Shown one piece after another: positions 63,001 through 64,000 of a stretch of 64,000 nucleotides of DNA (the first letter of the stretch is position 1; the number at the start of each line of letters is the position of its first letter). The stretch comes from Okapia johnstoni (taxonomy: Eukaryota > Chordata > Mammalia > Artiodactyla > Giraffidae): the NCBI GenBank assembly GCA_024291935.2, contig CM044316.1:6998501-7062500 (forward strand), in the 5' to 3' direction. The notes beneath the pieces were generated by a model. It did no database searches, was not told the DNA's origin, and saw nothing but the letters and a program-made list of their open reading frames with translations. The position numbers and the translations under genes were made by a program.

Positions 63001-64000
63001 ACTATATTCAATTTCTGTATCAGTTTGGAGAGTTTTCCTGTCTCAGCAATATTAAGTCTTCCAATCCATGAAAATGGGATGTCTTTGCATTTATTCAAAT
63101 CTTTAATTTCTTGCAACAATATTTTATAGTTTTCAGTGTATTTAATCCTAAGTATTTTATTCTTTTGATACTAATATAAATGGAATTGTGTTCTTTAATT
63201 CCATTTCTGAGTTGTTCTTTGTACCTGTTTCAAAATAGAATTGATTTTTGTTTGTTGATACTGTATCCTGTAACCTCACTGAAGTTGTTTATTAATTTTA
63301 ATCATGGATTTTTTTAGCATTTTCTGTATATCAGTTGTCTGCAGATAGAGAAAGTTATAGTTTAACTACTTCCTTGCCAATAAGGATGCTGTTTAATTTT
63401 TTTTTTTCCTTGTTTAATTGCCCTGACTAGAACATCCAACACAATCTTGAAGAGAAGTATCTTCTTCCTCATCTTGTCTCTTGGGGAGGAAGCATCAGTC
63501 TTTGACCATTAAGCATGCTGTTTAGCTGTGGATTTTCTATAGGTGCTCTTTATCTAGTTGTTGAATTCCCTTCTATTCGTATCTTGTTGAGTGTTTTTAT
63601 TCTGGAAGGGTATTGGATTTCGTCAGATGCTTTTCCTGCATTTACTGAGATGATCGTGTGTTTTTGTTTTTTATTTATTGATACAGTATATTTCATTGAC
63701 TTGAGGGTGTTAAGCCACCCTTGACGTTGTTGGGAAAAATCCTACTTGGTCATGGTGTATAATTCCTTTTATATGTTGTTGAATTTTGGCTTTGCTAATA
63801 TTTTGTTGAGAATTTTTGTATCTGTACTCATGAGATATTGGTCTGTATGTTTTTTTGTGATATTTTTGGGTTTGGTATCAAGTTGAGAAGTTTTCCTTCC
63901 TGTTGTTTGGAAGTTTGTGAAGAATTGGTATTCAATTAGTAGAATTTGCCTCTGAAGCCATCTGGACTTGGGCTAGTCTTTGTGAATAGCTTTTTTTTTC
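60013..64000 (+). other. AKAP8L: AKAP8L intron 12 (incomplete)
   Basis: Runs past the right edge. Starts with ordinary intron and an unassigned old repeat (about 60290-60690), then a large antisense L1. No later AKAP8L exon is present. Confidence 0.7.
61460..64000 (-). mobile_element. LINE-1 (antisense, truncated by window edge)
   Basis: Antisense to AKAP8L. The 3' end is at the left (TTTTATTGATGCTCAATTCC...CATCCATATTTTAGCATGTA) and it runs into reverse-complement ORF2 (GATACAGTATATTTCATTGA, TGCTTTTCCTGCATTTACTG, GTTGTTGAATTTTGGCTTTG). Multiple stops; no intact ORF1 or ORF2, so it is a dead copy. Confidence 0.85.

Noticed and set aside
61460..64000. Several 60-100 residue frames rich in Phe/Leu, resembling membrane proteins
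   Set aside because: They are reverse-complement L1 ORF2 and 3' UTR sequence, which reads as hydrophobic T-rich codons.
1..64000. Possible novel accessory system, CRISPR array or integrated virus
   Set aside because: All long conserved frames belong to RASAL3, WIZ or AKAP8L. The repeats are SINE, LINE, MIR, DNA transposon relics or simple repeats. No gag, pol or env-like frame was seen.

Overview
This is a window of a ruminant (bovid-type) nuclear genome. The sequence shows spliced mammalian genes with consensus splice sites, CpG-island promoters and many copies of tRNA-Glu-derived SINEs of the Bov-tA/Bov-A2 and CHR types, which are known from ruminants and their relatives. It also has L1, MIR and MER5A-like repeats. 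The species cannot be fixed from the sequence alone. No prokaryotic, viral or CRISPR feature was seen.

Three protein-coding genes lie head to tail on the + strand: RASAL3 (coding 1338-12468, complete), WIZ (coding 16142-39399 for the long form, with an internal promoter and start near 29600-31400 for the short form) and AKAP8L (from 43424, first 12 exons only; the gene runs off the right edge). This is the order known from human 19p13.12, read on the opposite strand. Bases 1-1080 are upstream intergenic DNA with two SINEs. Bases 12640-14200 separate RASAL3 from WIZ, and 40400-43000 separate WIZ from AKAP8L. CpG islands mark the WIZ long promoter (about 14330-15250), the WIZ short promoter (about 29590-30110) and the AKAP8L promoter (about 43150-43800). 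From about 61460 to the end, intron 12 of AKAP8L is filled by an antisense L1.

The genes are not known to form a pathway. RASAL3 is a cytoplasmic RasGAP of blood cells. WIZ is a nuclear multi-zinc-finger partner of the G9a/GLP methyltransferases and CtBP. AKAP8L is a nuclear AKAP95-family RNA and chromatin scaffold. Exon boundaries were set by matching GT-AG (one GC-AG) sites to an unbroken reading frame and to remembered human and mouse proteins.

The most notable result is a set of breaks in otherwise intact coding exons. RASAL3 exon 9 lacks one base (a C6 tract at 6590-6595) and RASAL3 exon 15 has one extra base (CT tract near 10892-10900). WIZ exon 3 changes frame near 24235-24265, where a segment encoding one C2H2 finger appears to be missing. 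The GC-rich first exon of short WIZ may carry another slip. These may be assembly errors or real alleles. Other points of interest are the phase 1-1 modular exon array of WIZ, whose PLNL[S/T] motifs are completed across splice junctions, a GC-AG intron in AKAP8L, a C20 tract serving as the acceptor tract of the first WIZ coding exon, and GGTCA/TGACC-rich minisatellites in two RASAL3 introns. I found no convincing previously undescribed system.
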